DNA of 64,000 nt from Chondrosia reniformis (GCA_947172415.1 OX359196.1:3970501-4034500), one strand, 5' to 3'; positions 1 through 14,000 are shown, numbered from the stretch's first letter. Notes: a model not told the origin generated them from the letters alone. Numbers and translations: made by a program.

Positions 1-332
1 GAAAACTCAGTAATTGAATGGAGGCTCATAGCTTCCATCACAGTATGGGAAGGGTGTTGAGCTCGACATTTTCTCAATTTGAACAGAATGCTCATAAAAT
101 TCTCATTGAAAATTTCCTGCTATATACACACATGTATGGTAGCGTAAATTACTGGAGGAATACACAATCGCTATAAAAGGTCCTTCAGTAGGAGTGGCTA
201 CTCCTGGTGCAAGTGCAAATGAAGAATCCCTGATATCCATTGTCAGCCTTGACAGGATCATCATCATGTACATACGTACGTATGTACATGTATTTATGTG
301 CGATTCAATCACCAGGGGTTGATCTGACTTAC

Positions 333-2871
333 GAATACTTCAGTATTCCATTTAGGTCCTTGTCCCAAACGATAACAGTCTTGTCAGCTCCTCCAGAGGC
401 AAACATTTCACCTATACAATAACACAAGGTTCCTTAACAGTAACCTTGCCAAAGACCTACATACCTGCATAGGCCCCCAAATATGACAGTACTTTGAAAC
501 TCTGACTCATAAATATTCTACATATATCTCCCTTGGAAATGACATAGTTCTCGACTTTAAAACTCACTGAATTACACTTTTGCTCAAAGCATATACTTAT
601 GCTAAAGTGGAATGAGCTTATAAATATATATAACTCAATGGGGGACACTAGCTTGTTTAACACTTCTGGTTCAAGGCCCTGCTTAATAGCTGTACACCAA
701 CAGTCTAGTGACAGACCTCTTATATACAGTGCAAGTTACAATATATACATATATACATACGAAGGAATTGGGAGTGCTTACTGCGATCATTTTAAGAGAT
801 GAAGTGTTATTGAGCTTCAGTAACATGAATTGGTAAATTCTGAACATTTCGACCCTGAGGTCTTCATCATATGCATGTATATCAGCATATATTGCTGATG
901 AAGACCCCAGGGTTGAAATGTTTAGAATTTACCAATTCATGTTGCTGAAGCTCAATAACCCTTCATCTCTTATATATACATACGTATGTAAGCTAGTGGC
1001 ACCAATATACACATAAGTGTGTTTTAAACGATATGGTATATGTTGACATATTATATAACTAAACAACAAATACGTAAATGAGTGCTCTAACCATTGGCAG
1101 CATAAGCAACAGAGTAAACGTCCTCCTTGTGTCCTGGTAAGCTTTTAACCAAATTACCAGAGCTACCATCATACACCTGAAAGGTGAAGAAGAGATCAAA
1201 AAAGCAATTTTATGGTGTAATGCGGTTAATCATAAAATGAGTTATACAATATATGTACTTAAATTAAAGCAAAATAACTATATACGTACGTAGGGAAAGG
1301 CTGTGGTTTAGTGAATCGACATGACTTACAAGAATTTTCTTTTTAGCTGCCACAAGAATCTGTTCGCCGTCTGGTCTAAAGGCTACTGAGTACAAGCTAA
1401 CATTGTAAGAAAGGGAAGACAAGTAAGCCACTGGATCTACATTCAGATATGATAGCAATTATGACTATAAAAATATAACTGTTAGATGACCTCATATACA
1501 TGTACGTAGAAGAACAATAACTTTATATATGTACCCTTTAGGCTACCTTTGGCTGTTTGAGTAGTAAAGTATGCGTTCATGCATGCCTGCAGTCTCACAC
1601 AGCTAGTGTACCGATGAGTGTTTACTGTGCACAAAGTGGCTTAGACAGGGGAATTAATAATCTGATCATTAGTTTAGAGTTTAGTTGACTTAAGTGCTGC
1701 ATAGAACATTTCAGGCTACACATCCTTTACTACACTATACTACTAAACTATCCATCGCCATCACACCCCATGCTGCTCATGCTGCCTGCCTACACCCATA
1801 GCCTTGTGAACAAATGGACGTTCCTTGCCAGGACCGTAGCAGACATCGAGCAACTGAAGCACAAAACAGCCAACAGGGAAGACGGTGCCTGTCTTGACAT
1901 TGTTGCAGAGAGAGCTTCTGGAGACGCGACAGACAACTTGCATTTTTTGATGTCCAGGTCTTCAACCCTTTTTGTGCCGAGTCAATGCAACACCTCATTA
2001 GCTCAATACTATCAACAGAACAAACAAGAGAAATGGCATGGCTCATTCCCCCCCCCCCGGTCTTCTCAACATCAGATGAAACGGGACCCATCACCACAGT
2101 GGTATACAGAGGGATCACCTCCCTTATTGCTGAGAAGCAACAGCAGCCCTACAGCCAGACCCCGTTCTATATGAGTTGCAAGTTGTGCTCCTCCCTACTG
2201 TGTTCAGCCATCGTATACATCAGAGGTGCACACTCCTCCCTTTACCACCCAGCTGGACCATGGTCTGGAGAGCCACTTAACCTGGCTTGTGCCAAAGGAC
2301 AGGTCCTTTTCCAAAACTGACAATTCTAAGCCAATGACATCTCATGCATGCTCTTTGTTATCATGCATGACTTGTACTAATTGTTTTTGCTTAAGGTGTC
2401 ATATCACTATTAACAAATGAAATTTCTTTTAAATTATAACCACTCACTATAAATATTAATTATATGTTAATACTGTTAATACAGTATTTTATTTTTGTGA
2501 TAAGTTTTTCCCATTTCATTATACTCACTACTAAACTATTATGGTTACGCTGGCAATACTAAGGCCTACATTTTGCAGCTGCGCACAATTGGCTCACTTC
2601 GTACCTCGGCACAGTGCCTAGTATAAACCTAATAGTTACTTCATATCCTAAAAATCTCAAATCTGAAAACTACAACTTCACCTTTGTCAAGAACTAGGTT
2701 AAGCATAGATCTACGATTCAAGTATCCTACAACGTGCACGTAAACTACATGTTGTAAAGACCAAACAACACAAGACGTGCCTCGTATTTCCAAACATTAG
2801 ATAAAATACCTGTAAGAGGATTTCGTCGCAGGGTCGCTGACTTGATCCTGCCAAACCTGAACTGCTCGCAT
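333..2871 (-). CDS. IFT122: IFT122, intraflagellar transport IFT-A subunit (N-terminal exons only)
   Basis: IFT122 is a WD40/TPR subunit of the IFT-A complex, which drives retrograde transport and membrane-protein entry in cilia. Four minus-strand exons are read: 2810..2871, 1330..1396, 1092..1176 and 333..411. Phases match at each junction and together they give 97 residues. The start MRAVQVWQDQ, then YSVAFRPDGEQILVAA, VYDGSSGNLVKSLPGH and FASGGADKTVIVWD follow the N-terminal start and first WD40 repeat of animal IFT122 almost position by position. The donor after the last exon is GTAAGT. The next expected exon (the THNDAIQ-like part) is not found in bases 1-332, so the gene continues beyond the left edge. 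Intron 1 (1397-2809) holds a retroelement relic and intron 3 a foldback element. The start ATG is 86 bp from the divergent gene on the plus strand. Confidence 0.88.
793..973. mobile_element. Foldback element with hammerhead-like core (copy 1)
   Basis: This is a nearly perfect inverted repeat with arms of about 75 bp (793-867 and 893-973). The ends are TAAGAGATGAAG and CTTCATCTCTTA. The arms include GTTATTGAGCTTCAG and AACATGAATTGGTAAATTCT. The inner part of the right arm reads CTGATGA, then a hairpin (AGACCCCAGGGTT), then GAAA, which is the order of hammerhead-ribozyme core elements. The left arm holds the complement of the same motif. It lies in IFT122 intron 3. Confidence 0.7.
1761..2330 (+). 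pseudogene. Retrotransposon polyprotein relic (C-terminal part)
   Basis: Plus-strand frames give YTHSLVNKWTFLARTV and, after a frameshift, FWRRDRQLAFFDVQVFNPF. Such phrases recur at the C-terminal end of reverse-transcriptase-bearing elements in invertebrate genomes (recognition from memory). The reading frame changes at least once and no catalytic domain is present, so this is a dead fragment inside IFT122 intron 1. A C run sits at 2050-2058. Confidence 0.45.
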
Positions 2872-2957
2872 GTTGTTTGCTGAGAAACACCCGCCCCCTG
2901 GTAGTGAAGGTAAATTACTTCCTGTGTTTGTTCAGGGTATTTCCCCATAGAAATAAA
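2872..2957. promoter_or_regulatory. Divergent intergenic promoter, IFT122 / small coiled-coil gene
   Basis: Only 86 bp separate the two outward-facing start codons, so both 5' UTRs and core promoters must lie here or overlap the first exons. No TATA box is evident. Shared control is inferred from the geometry alone. Confidence 0.5.
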
Positions 2958-4279
2958 ATGGCCGGTCATTCAGGAATTGACATTACAAATTCTACCAGCA
3001 CTACTGCAAACGAAACTGTCGATATAACTGAGAGCTCAGAAAGGTCACAACAGCCTGTGGAACCTGAGGAATGTGGTGTTGAAGTGAAAGGGTCAACCAA
3101 CGAAGAATCTGTTTTAGCTCGATTAGCTCAGAATGTCGAAGTTGCAAGTGATACTTTGGAAGACGAATCATTCAACACTCAGGGTGGTAAGATATTTTTT
3201 TCCATAAGTGACCTAACTCTGTAAAGTATCTACTTCTCAACTTGGTGTAATTGTGGTCCTCCTATTTGCAAGGTGACACACGTGCAGTAGAATCTCGGTC
3301 GCAAACAGAACCTAAACCCGTGAGAGAACTTTTGTGATTGTTTCAAATTCATTAATTCATGTGTTTGCTTTTGTGCGTAAATAGCTGAAACGTCACAGAA
3401 CCCCACAAGTGGCAATGAAGGTTTCTGTTGAAAAGATTTTACAGAGTTTGGAAGAAGAGACAGTTATCCTTGCCAGGAAGCTACACGAAGTATGGCCTGA
3501 ACAGCATTGTGTACCCTTAAGCTAGTTCAAGTAATACCTAATTAGGTACTATTAAGGTCTGCTTCTCATAGTTGAGATTGATCAAACCTTTGTTGGTTGT
3601 ACTTCCCAACACTTATGAGTGAATTACCAGCCAGCACCTCATAGTATTCCAAAACCATTAATTGTGGTTACCATATTTGGTAGATGTGTGAACTCTGTAG
3701 TCAAGGACTGGATTTGCACAAGAGTACTCAAGAAGACTTACATACAACAGTGGATAAATGTATCAAGGTATATGTATAATGTGGTACATTCCCCTAATAC
3801 CCCCCCATTACAGCCCATGAAAGTGTCTATGAAGATGCGAGCCTATTTTCTAGTTCAGAAACATTAATGACGATTTAGGACTTGTGTGTTAATGGATAAT
3901 ACAGTGAATAGGGCAGCCATGTTTTTTTTTTCAATCATTCCTACCCATTACAGGCCATGAAAATGTCTAGGAAGATGTGAACCATCTGTATTTTCCACTT
4001 TAGAGCTATTATACATTTATGGCAAAGCTGAACGAATTAGAAAATCATGCCTCATGTTTGGTCCACCTTGAGGGAGAAATGTATCCTTTTAGTCAGAAGG
4101 TGACTTATGTGCTAGGCCTTTTGTTACAAGTAAATTTGTATACAAGTACTGTATGTATCACCTGCCTATTTGTTATAACATTCTCTAAATCTTAACTCTG
4201 AACTAGAAAATCAGTGAAGATTAAACTGAATGAATTAGAAAATTTAATTGAAACACCTCAAAGTAGTAAATCTAACTAA
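2958..4279 (+). CDS. Small coiled-coil protein, possibly BORCS6-like (BORC subunit)
   Basis: Four exons are modelled: 2958..3186, 3410..3489, 4004..4080 and 4207..4279, for 152 residues ending in TAA. The N-terminal 55 residues are Ser/Thr/Glu-rich and look disordered. The rest is helical, with ARLAQNVEVASDTLEDE, VEKILQSLEEETVILARKLHE, YTFMAKLNELENHASCLVH and IKSVKIKLNELENLIE. The stretch YTFMAK..EL....L...IK..K..L...E resembles the end of DUF2365/BORCS6 (lyspersin), a subunit of the lysosome-positioning BORC complex. This was judged from memory and is uncertain. KLNELEN occurs in both of the last two exons. The acceptor of exon 2 is ambiguous: AG before 3410 keeps phase with the canonical donor at 3187, while an alternative pairs 3222 with 3399. 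It could equally be another short BLOC-1/BORC-type subunit. Confidence 0.6.
3810..3990 (+). repeat. Diverged ~40-bp direct repeat
   Basis: The stretches at about 3810-3846 and 3946-3980 share CCCATTACAG, CCATGAAA, TGTCTA and GAAGATG, spaced about 136 bp apart. They lie just upstream of the third exon of the coiled-coil gene. The second copy ends close to the acceptor, so the duplication forms part of that intron. Confidence 0.45.
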
Positions 4280-5031
4280 TTGTTATTGTGCATATAAGTG
4301 TACATTTGGTGTAGTTATGAAAGTTTTACTATTTTAAAAATGCATGTTTTCCAAATCAGTTATACTTCATATCCTGTTGTAAGTCTTTTAACATTTAGTG
4401 CATACATTATCTGTCACAGCAGTAAATAAGTATATACCACACTACATTTGTACTTTTTTACAGTAATTCTTATTCACATGATGACAACTCAGATATATGA
4501 ACAGTACTACAAAGTACAAGTTATGCTCTGACTCCTAGGGATTTTATATTAAAAGGTACTCCTGTTACCAGCAATTAAACTTGACATTGAGACATTAATT
4601 GAAATCATCACAGGGCATTTAATTTAATCTATACAAAGACAACTTTCTTGTAACATTCAACAATGTTACTTTCAAAATGCTATATACAGGCTTCTTTATT
4701 ATGTATATACATGCACGTATAATGATGTGATCATTCTTATTTACTGTATATATATGCATATAAACTCTGAACCATATATATATATACATATGCGTAATAC
4801 AGTATATTGGTGAAATTATTATATAGAACTGTTCGCTTGCCGCATGAGCTGTTCCTATTTAACCTTAGAAATTCAATTTTTATCAAAAATAACAACAGTT
4901 CTACTATGTATAATAGCAAATGGTATATGAGGAGTATGGGATGAATTGTGTCTTATAACTTCCAAAAATCAAACAAGATTAGTATTGCTTAATCAAGTGC
5001 TATACAAAAGTAGACACTTGAAAGTTACATC
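4280..5031. other. Convergent intergenic spacer
   Basis: This stretch lies between the stop codons of the coiled-coil gene and srGAP. It is AT-rich with short TA/TG microsatellite around 4740-4800. It should contain both 3' UTRs. No further gene or structured repeat is visible. Confidence 0.6.
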
Positions 5032-8000
5032 CTAATGATGACTTGACTTTGTCTGCAAGGTTGCTTTCAACTCTGCAGATAACTGATCTCCCTGAGACCC
5101 ACGCTGTCCTTTCTGACTGGGTCTTGCTGGCCTCGACATTACCTGAGGCTTCGGCCCCCTCTTCTTAGGGTCCTCTGGAGCAGACGGTTGGGCCCCCTCA
5201 GTCTGCCTCAAGTGGTACGACATTTGTAGTGGGGAGGCTTGGTACTGACCATGAGGCATCGGAGGGAACTGAATACCGCCTTGTTGAGCTATCTCCTTAA
5301 CGTTAGGGCCTGCTTTCTGGATGTCAACCTTTGCCTTTGGCATTGTACTGGACAGGTTGACAGGCTCAAAACTAGTAACTTTTTTAACAGGTCTCTGCAT
5401 TCCTGTTACATCTGAGGCTCTTCTTTGAGCATAAGTCTCATCTACGGACACACTCCTGTGATGACCACTAGCAGGAACTGGTGGACCAAGAGGACTGACT
5501 GATTTCACTGGGCTGACTGGTGGCTTCTCAAAAGCAGCTATCCTATTTTTCACGCCTCCAGTTCCTGACCCAGACCTATGACGCTGGTGTGATATAATCT
5601 TGGATCTTTCATTTTCATTAACTGGACTTAGGGAACGGGATGGATCACCTCTACCTTCAGCCAAGGACTTGTCTTCAGTGGGTGGTGATGAAGTAGGAGT
5701 GATTACCGGTGGGGGTTCAGTAGGGACTGGCAAGGAAAATGGTGGCTCTGGAGTAACTGTGACCATTGGCGGCTCTTCTGGATTTAAAGAAGAGCCTTCT
5801 GGAGATGCTGAAGTGTGTTGTTCTTCCTCTTTATCTACCTTTAGATCCTCACTTATGGGAGCAACCGGGCTTTCTGATGTAGATTCCTTTCTCTCAAAAT
5901 CCAATCTCATTTCATTTGCAGTCTCTTCTGCTATAGGGTCAGGTACATCATCTGCAGCAATGCTAGATTTACGAACAGGTGGCACTGGAGTAGAAAGTGA
6001 AGACATTGATCCATGAACGCTAGGATTGATGATCTCAACATAAGCAACTGGGATAAACCCATGCTTTCCATCATGAGATCCATCCCACCAATTGTTATCA
6101 TCAGTTTTCTCGGTAACCTGCAAAATATCTCCTTGCTGAAATGATAGTTCCTTCTCATTTCGAGCAGTATAATCAAATACAGCCTTTACTGTCAATGTCA
6201 TGACTCCTGCAAACGGAAGTTTGAAATACTAATTATACAGAAGAAGTTAGCAAATATGCCTGTTAATTTGTACAAAGTATCCATCAAATACAGGTGACAT
6301 ACATGTATTTATATGAAGATACAAAAAAGATAGATTTAACGCAAATAACTTACAACAAAGATCCACCTAACCATGTAAACATGTAGTACTCACCATCATC
6401 AGACTCTATATCACTATCATCAGAGTCGTCATCCTTATTTTCATCTGTCTTTTTATCGTCACTGGCTTCCTCCACAGTAGCAGGTACAGGGGGCTCAGTT
6501 TCCAAAGTCTCTCTGGTTGGTGAAGCATCTTTCAGGGATGGTGACACAGATTTGCGCTTCTCCATCTCAACAGCAGCAGCTGTAGCGGCATCAACCCCAT
6601 CCTGGTCGCTTCCAAAAATGAACTCATGGTGCTCAATACAGGTTTGAATGAGGACATTGACTGCAGGGACATCCTTATGTAGCTGCCTCGGATCAACATC
6701 AGGTGGAGCCCTGGTCAGTGTGGGACCAAAAACGAGGGCTAAATTGGCAGAACTCATCTTGTTTGCCAATTCATATTTTGCCACTCTGTGAACAAAATAA
6801 TAGTAAATACAATAACCAACTACATTTTAAAAGTAATACGTACAATCAATGAAATTCAATTTACATAACTGGGATATATGTATACGTATGTATTTTTAAC
6901 ATACACATTTATAGTAATCAAAAACTATTCTGTATAGAAGAAGCCTACACTGATATATGTATATAAAAAGGGGTTGATTTTATAGGATATAAATGATTTC
7001 AATGATGGTATTGTTCTCAGCATACTAAAAACGTTTTTATGCAGTGTAGTAATCAATGATTAAAATATATGATTGGTTAGTAGGCATCTACGTTTAGTAT
7101 GTAGTGTTCTTTGTTTTCCTTGGAGCACGTATTATCAGAGTCTCACTGTACGTACATACATTTACACTACATACGTATGTACGTATATACGTAGATCTAA
7201 GGGAGAAATGGTTATTAAGTTAATAGTAACAAACGATTAGCAAAGAAAGTGAATAGCAATCATAACAGTACATATACAAGTGAGGAACATTTAATTTGCT
7301 GTTGAATTACTTACTTGTACAGAAACTCAAAAAGGAATTTCATTACTCGTACATGTATTGGATGCAGTGTCTGAATAATTTCTCTCAAAGCTATGCACCT
7401 TGTCTGAGTATCCTCAATACCTGAAATGCACCAAGCTAGACTCATAAGCTATCCATACACATTAATAGATTACGTAGACAACCAATGAATAACTATAGAA
7501 TACTTACGTCCACTTTCTACAAACTCTACATATCTCTCAATTGGAAAAAGCGGATCACTGAGATCCCTAAAATAGGCTTTAAGAGTACTAGCAATTGCTG
7601 CTATATCAGTCTTCCTTTTTGAAATTTGGGGGAACAGTGGATCAACACCTAACATAAAGGAAATAACATGTCAAAGTAATCATGTCTCATTCTTACCAGC
7701 CTGTACCAAATATTGTTTTCATTAAGTAAAATGTTTAAATTCTATTCCTATACAATATATCCCACATATATACTCACCATCCTCAAAGGCTTTCCTTAAA
7801 TCATCTATATGTTGAGCTGGACCTGGAACTCTGAAAATCCCTTCCATGTCCAAACCATGGTTTTCAATCATCCTGATACAACTGCTTATGACACAAGGAA
7901 TAACACATTGGGTAGCCTACAATGGATAACAACATACGTAGTACATGTAGGGTAGTACTCACTTGTTGAAACCATTTGTATGAAGAGAATGTAATGAAAT

Positions 8001-11000
8001 TGGCTTTAAACAGTAATTACAGAAGAAATTGGAGGGAGGTTAATATTGGTAAATTTGAGCAGAATACGTATATTAAATATCTTTGGAGCTACCAGTTAGG
8101 CATCAGACAATGTAACAAATCAAGACAGAAATAAGGTACTATTTTTACAAGTTTCGTGCCTAAATCAAATTTGTATGATTTCAGAATAGATCTTGAAAAA
8201 TACTTCCTTAACCTTATATGGATGTCAACCATGTCAGCCTGCTGCTTGATACTTTTAACCTAGCAAGGCCTGGAAACACTTTATAATGGGTATATCTAGA
8301 GGCCAACTGTCATTTGTCCTCAAAGCGGCCACAGAATGCCTTCCCACATGGACTACACTAGCATGGTGGAAGTACAAGGTGGATAAATGCTGTGCTATAT
8401 GCTCCTCTACCATGGCAGCAGCAAGACACATCCTTTTGTGGTAAGGCTCTGGATAACTATCCCTGGAGACACAACACAGCCTTATCCATTATTTCTTTGC
8501 CAAGAACTTACCACCAAACTCTGAGCTGTATGCAGACCTAGATGGATGGAGGGATGCTGAAAACCCTCCCTCCACCACCCTCAATCCTGCACTAACATAT
8601 ACCAGGTCTGGACCAGATATATTATCTTTTAGATGGTACACCTTTCAACTCGTTGAGCGTCAAAAAATGCAGTTTGGCTTGTTAAATCTTTTGGTTGAAC
8701 GTTTCGACCCTGAGGGTCTTCATCGGCCGCTTTTTAGACACTCAAAGAATCGAAAAATGTGCCATCTAAAAGATAAGTTCAACGCAGTTAGAAGAAATCC
8801 TTATTCAATTATAGACCAGATATTGTCATATTATCTGGAAGACAAATCTGTCTACTTGAGTTCACAGTTCCTTGAAGCTCCAAGGAGGCAATGTCCAAAG
8901 CAAATAGATGTAAGGAAGAAAGAGAACTACGAAGTTCTTCTTGCCACACTTACAACCCAAGGCTTCCTGCCAGCCATTCTACATTTTGACATAGGCAATC
9001 TAGGCCACTTCAGCAACAACACAATATCAGCTATCAAAACAGTCACATCAGCGGGGAAACCATCTAGTTAAACCTGGTGTCTCAGAAGATTGTCACTAGT
9101 AGCCATATTATCTTCAACTCTAGATCTCAACTCAACTGGTCAAGAACTAATCTTAGATTATCCTATGACGTATACGTACTGTATATATGTATGTACTTTT
9201 TTTACAATATTACACAATAGTTAATGTACTGATTACCCTATGTTTCTTCCTTAACTATTCATGTTTCTATTAAAAGCTCACTCCATGTACGTATGGTTTG
9301 TCTACATCTTTTTACTTTACTAAATTTATTATCTTTCTCCTTTTTAATTTAACCTGGCCAGGACTTTAATCATGGCAATCTTTACCAGTATGATTTTATC
9401 ACCCTGTATCCGAGGTTTCATGGTTGCTTTATTATTTGTACCACATCACTTGAATAATGTGATGTTCTTGTATTTAAATACTTGTCTTATCTTATTAACA
9501 AAAAGACAATTACTCACCTCTACATATGACACAAGGTTGCCACTGAACAGCTTTGGCTGCTCCTGGTGCCTTGATGGTACTCGTCTAGCTGTACCGCCCT
9601 CTCCAGGCAGACTACAGGACAGAAAACATTCTGTGATAATACAATTAATTCTACTTGTATTACACTACTTTGTGGGTGTACTGATGTAAGGTGTAATTTG
9701 AGCAATAAAGTGTAACTACAGTACTTTCAAAAACAGCTAGATGCATTAAATTAATCTGAAATAAAACAGTAACAGGTTGTAATATGTTCTCCAAAGCTAC
9801 ATACGTATGTGGATAATGATGCAAATTACAGATGAGACAGGCTGAAATCATTAGGCAAGATTAGCAGTTATCACAATGCCAACTCACTCTCCAGGGTAAA
9901 TTTTCACTGCAAGGAGAAAGAGAGATCATTTTAATAACCTTTCTCTACGTAGTGAACATTCATAATTGCAAATACAGGATCTATTATGTAATGTCATCTT
10001 ACAGTATATACGTACGTGAATGAAACACATAACATGCAACAGTGCAGGTATATGTATATATAGTCATATAAACACATACATTGACCTTATACGTAGATAC
10101 TGATATACATGAATTTACAAATATACAAAAGCATCAACTGCACTTACTCATTCCTCTTTGAATTAGGTCACAAGCTGCACTAACTTTAGCCAGCCTGTTG
10201 GCATTAATTAGCCTCCTCTGAAACAACTACATACATACATACGCACATGTAAACAATCAAATAATCAAAAATAAGATGCTCAAAAAGGGATAAAGATGTG
10301 GATCATCTCAAGAAACGTTTGATGAAGTCAGAAGCATCCTTATTCCATTAATCATAAACTACATGGAGTATTTCTTGTGTTCACAAGCATCCAAAAAAGT
10401 ACTGTAACAGTACTACCGCACTCTCCGATAATAGTGAGGAGGAGGCATGTATGCTCCATTTATTGAACATTAGATTACTTGAAATAAGATGTATTTAAAG
10501 TATGATACGTATTTGCATGTGTACATACTGTAGAGTTATGCTTGTATGCTTTCAAAACACTGTACCTCTAGGGTAAACTCCAGGCTTCCTTTCTTCCCTC
10601 TTTGTGCTATAGTTAATATATGACTTCCTCTATTGGCAATGCCACTCAGACCTTTCTCAAAAGAAGCTGCAAAAACAAAACCTTTCTTACTTAGTGCGTA
10701 CGCATATATACAATGAAAACAAATTGCTGATATAAAGTGCCTTAGATGGGGATTTCTTCCAAGAGCACCAAACTTGAGATGGTTCATCCCTTTTAATATC
10801 TAAAGAGGTAGTATGGTTTCTCGAGAAGTCAGACGTTTCAAACCTGAAGGTTTCAGTCACTAAAGAAGACCTCCAGGGTTGAAATGTCCAGCTTCCCGAG
10901 AACCAAACTGCATCTTTAGGTGCTCTGAGAATAAAAATGAACATCTCAAAGATATGGTACCTTTACAGCCATGAAGTGCATGCATGGCGTATGTATGTAC

Positions 11001-14000
11001 GTATGTACAGCATTAGTGAGTGAAACTGACATCTACACCTTAGGAAAAAGTATAATATAGTATGAGGAGTAGGGGTGGGGTTAATTACACATGATAGAGG
11101 GCATGTGTTTTCACTTGTAAGACTCACCTGACTTTGAAAGGTCACTAGGAGAATTGTCTGAAGCTGCAATGCTTTCTAAAAGTGCCTGTGCATCTGAAAC
11201 TGTCACTATTTTAAATTTGCGCAGTGTTTTTCCATTCATGTGTTCAAGAGTTTTTGAATCCTGAGTAAAATGATAGGCATATTTAGCTATCTATGAATGT
11301 AGCAGTAGCATGCATGCAGAATAGAACATAACCAAATCAGGATATATATTTTTCTGAGAACATCTCTTTGAGCCAAAAATATAGAACCTACGTATATACA
11401 TACGTATGTACCTACGTACGTATATACCAATCTCATGTAAATGTACATAGAACAGAACAGAAGCATTGGTAAAAAGGGTTTCCAGCCACTTTTTAAGATG
11501 ATGCCTCGGTCACATCCCAGCCTAGCCGTTCACTCCCTAAAAACTGGCCATCCCATTGAATAGTGGACAGGGAGGAGAACTGGTCCAGAAGGAGAATCAA
11601 GGAAGCACTGGCAATCCAACAGTGTCAGGTGAGAAAGAACCTAGACCAAGGCATCATCTTAAAAAGTGGCTGAAACCCTTTTTTACCAATGCTTCTGTTT
11701 CCCCTTCTTCCCCCGGAAATGATGGAAATGATGACGTCACCAATAATGGCGGGAACAGGTGCCTTTTTACCATCTTCAGTTGCTGAAGAAGATCCCCAGG
11801 GTCAAAACATCCGACAGAAAAGAGAACGAAAAACTGCGTCTTTAGACGCTCAAATTATCGAAAGATGAACCATCCAAAAGATAAATATAATGAAATACGT
11901 AGGTTAATATTGTTATATTGTATTCCCCCTTTCTGATATATTCAATAAGAAATCTAGCATACCTATAATATAATATTTTATGCACACACACACACCCACC
12001 TCTTCTATGTTGCAAGTTAATGTATTGGCCTCCTCATCCTTGGATGTTTCCATTACTTCATACGCATCCTTCAAACCTTCTGTTATAATGAACTCAATCA
12101 CCTATCAGTTGGAAAACACATGCAAGTAGAAGGTATGCAATAGGTATTAAGGGGTTAATGACCCTGCTATGTTGTAACTCTCAGTATTACATACTTTCGT
12201 AAGAAAGCAAATTTACCTGATGACTTAAAAAGTATGTAAGATGTTTAATACTTAGATATTAAAGATTCTTTATTAACCATATTCTTTTTTGTACAATATC
12301 TAATCAATATTTTTACAACCTTTTCTTCACAGTTAAAAGTTTTTGTGCTCAAAATTTGGAATTCAGCATGTGCATTATATAACGTAGCATCATTGAACAT
12401 TCTAAACCATATGCATTCAATGTGTGTAACATTAGCTACATACGTACATAGGTCATACCATAAACTCACATCATCCTCTGCAAAAGGTACAAACTGTACT
12501 GCTGGAGGTGGTGTGAACAAGTTCTGGTTATCTTGCATGAAGGCTGCTCGATCATTAACAAAATCCAGCTCTTTGGCTTCATCATTCAGCTTATCAGCTG
12601 AGCCAGAGATTGCCTTACAGAGGGAATGCTCAATTTCTCTGTAGGCTGCTGTCGCCCTAGTAAGAGCCTCATGATAATCATAGTCTATCGTCTGAAAAAA
12701 AGAAAATACTCTATCTTCCGGAATAATCATCTACACACTGCATGTACCACTACAGAGATGTACACACTGCTGTCTGGTAAGTGGCAAATTACCTCTAAAA
12801 TGTCCAGAACATGTGTGCTGAAGTATTTTTGAGTAATGGCATTGCAAGAAGTCATTCCCAAAATTAAATTATTTCGAAACTTTAACTGTCTAAATTTGGT
12901 CTCAAGAAAGACAATTTCTCGCTGGAAAAGAAAGCAGACATATACTGTAATATGTGTATGTATACATTGAGTATGTACTAAAATATGGTACAAGCTTCTA
13001 AATTGCCTAAACATGAAAAATATGAATAGAAATTAAAAAGAATTTCAGCAACAGTCTCTATGCACCTACGTACATACGTTCATTATTAATTATTATTAAA
13101 ATGGCAATACGTTAACTCCAATTAGTATGCTAACTAAGAATTGTACAAATAGATGGCTGCCTAGGTGACTATACACATTATGACATATGTACGTACATAT
13201 GTATATACGTACGTATATGTACACACATGCACATACAGTAAAACCTTGTCTTACTTGTTTACTAGCCAAAAAAGGGTAGAAACACAGAGCCATACTAATG
13301 TACACGTTACAAACCACACCTCTTTTTCCTTCTTCTCCAATTTGGGCTTCTGTTTCTGGTTGGCCTTTAAGGCTTTCTCCCTAGCTCTTAACAGCTTGGA
13401 ATAAGCATCTTGAGCATTGATACAGGAGTACTGGTAGGCCTTGGACTGCTCATTGAGCTCCTTTAGGTCTTTAAATATGGCATCATGCATCTCCAGAGAC
13501 ATGTCCTTACACTAGGAAAAGGAGAAAGGCAACAGGAGTTCACTCACCAACGGCCATTTTGACTATAGCAAAGGATTACTAAGGATTACCTGTACCAGGG
13601 TTACTCCTATATATGTACAAGAAGTATCCAAATGAGGTGTCTGGCCCAGTGAAGAGAGATAATTGCTTATCCAAAGTTTTGTAGGTTAACAAAAGGTACA
13701 TGCGTACTTATACAAGCACACATATACGTATAGGTAATATAAGTACATCATTACATATATATATTACCCAAGTATATGGTAACTACGTATGTACATACGT
13801 ACGTATCATTATAGCTATTAATATCCACATATGTATGTGCTGTACGTACGTATATACTAAATGTACATACAATTGTAACTACATACATAACATAATGCTT
13901 TCTATGCAGCAATTTAAGTATGATAATTATAATCTTCTCCTTCACATATATGTATATTTAAAAACAGTACAGTTTAATGTCACAGGCAAAAATTTAATTT

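Noticed and set aside
1-332. Further IFT122 exon
   Set aside because: No frame continues the WD40 sequence after ILKYS; the stretch lacks a matching acceptor and protein likeness.
5600-6016. 138-codon plus ORF
   Set aside because: Antisense shadow of the Pro/Ser-rich C-terminal exon of srGAP.
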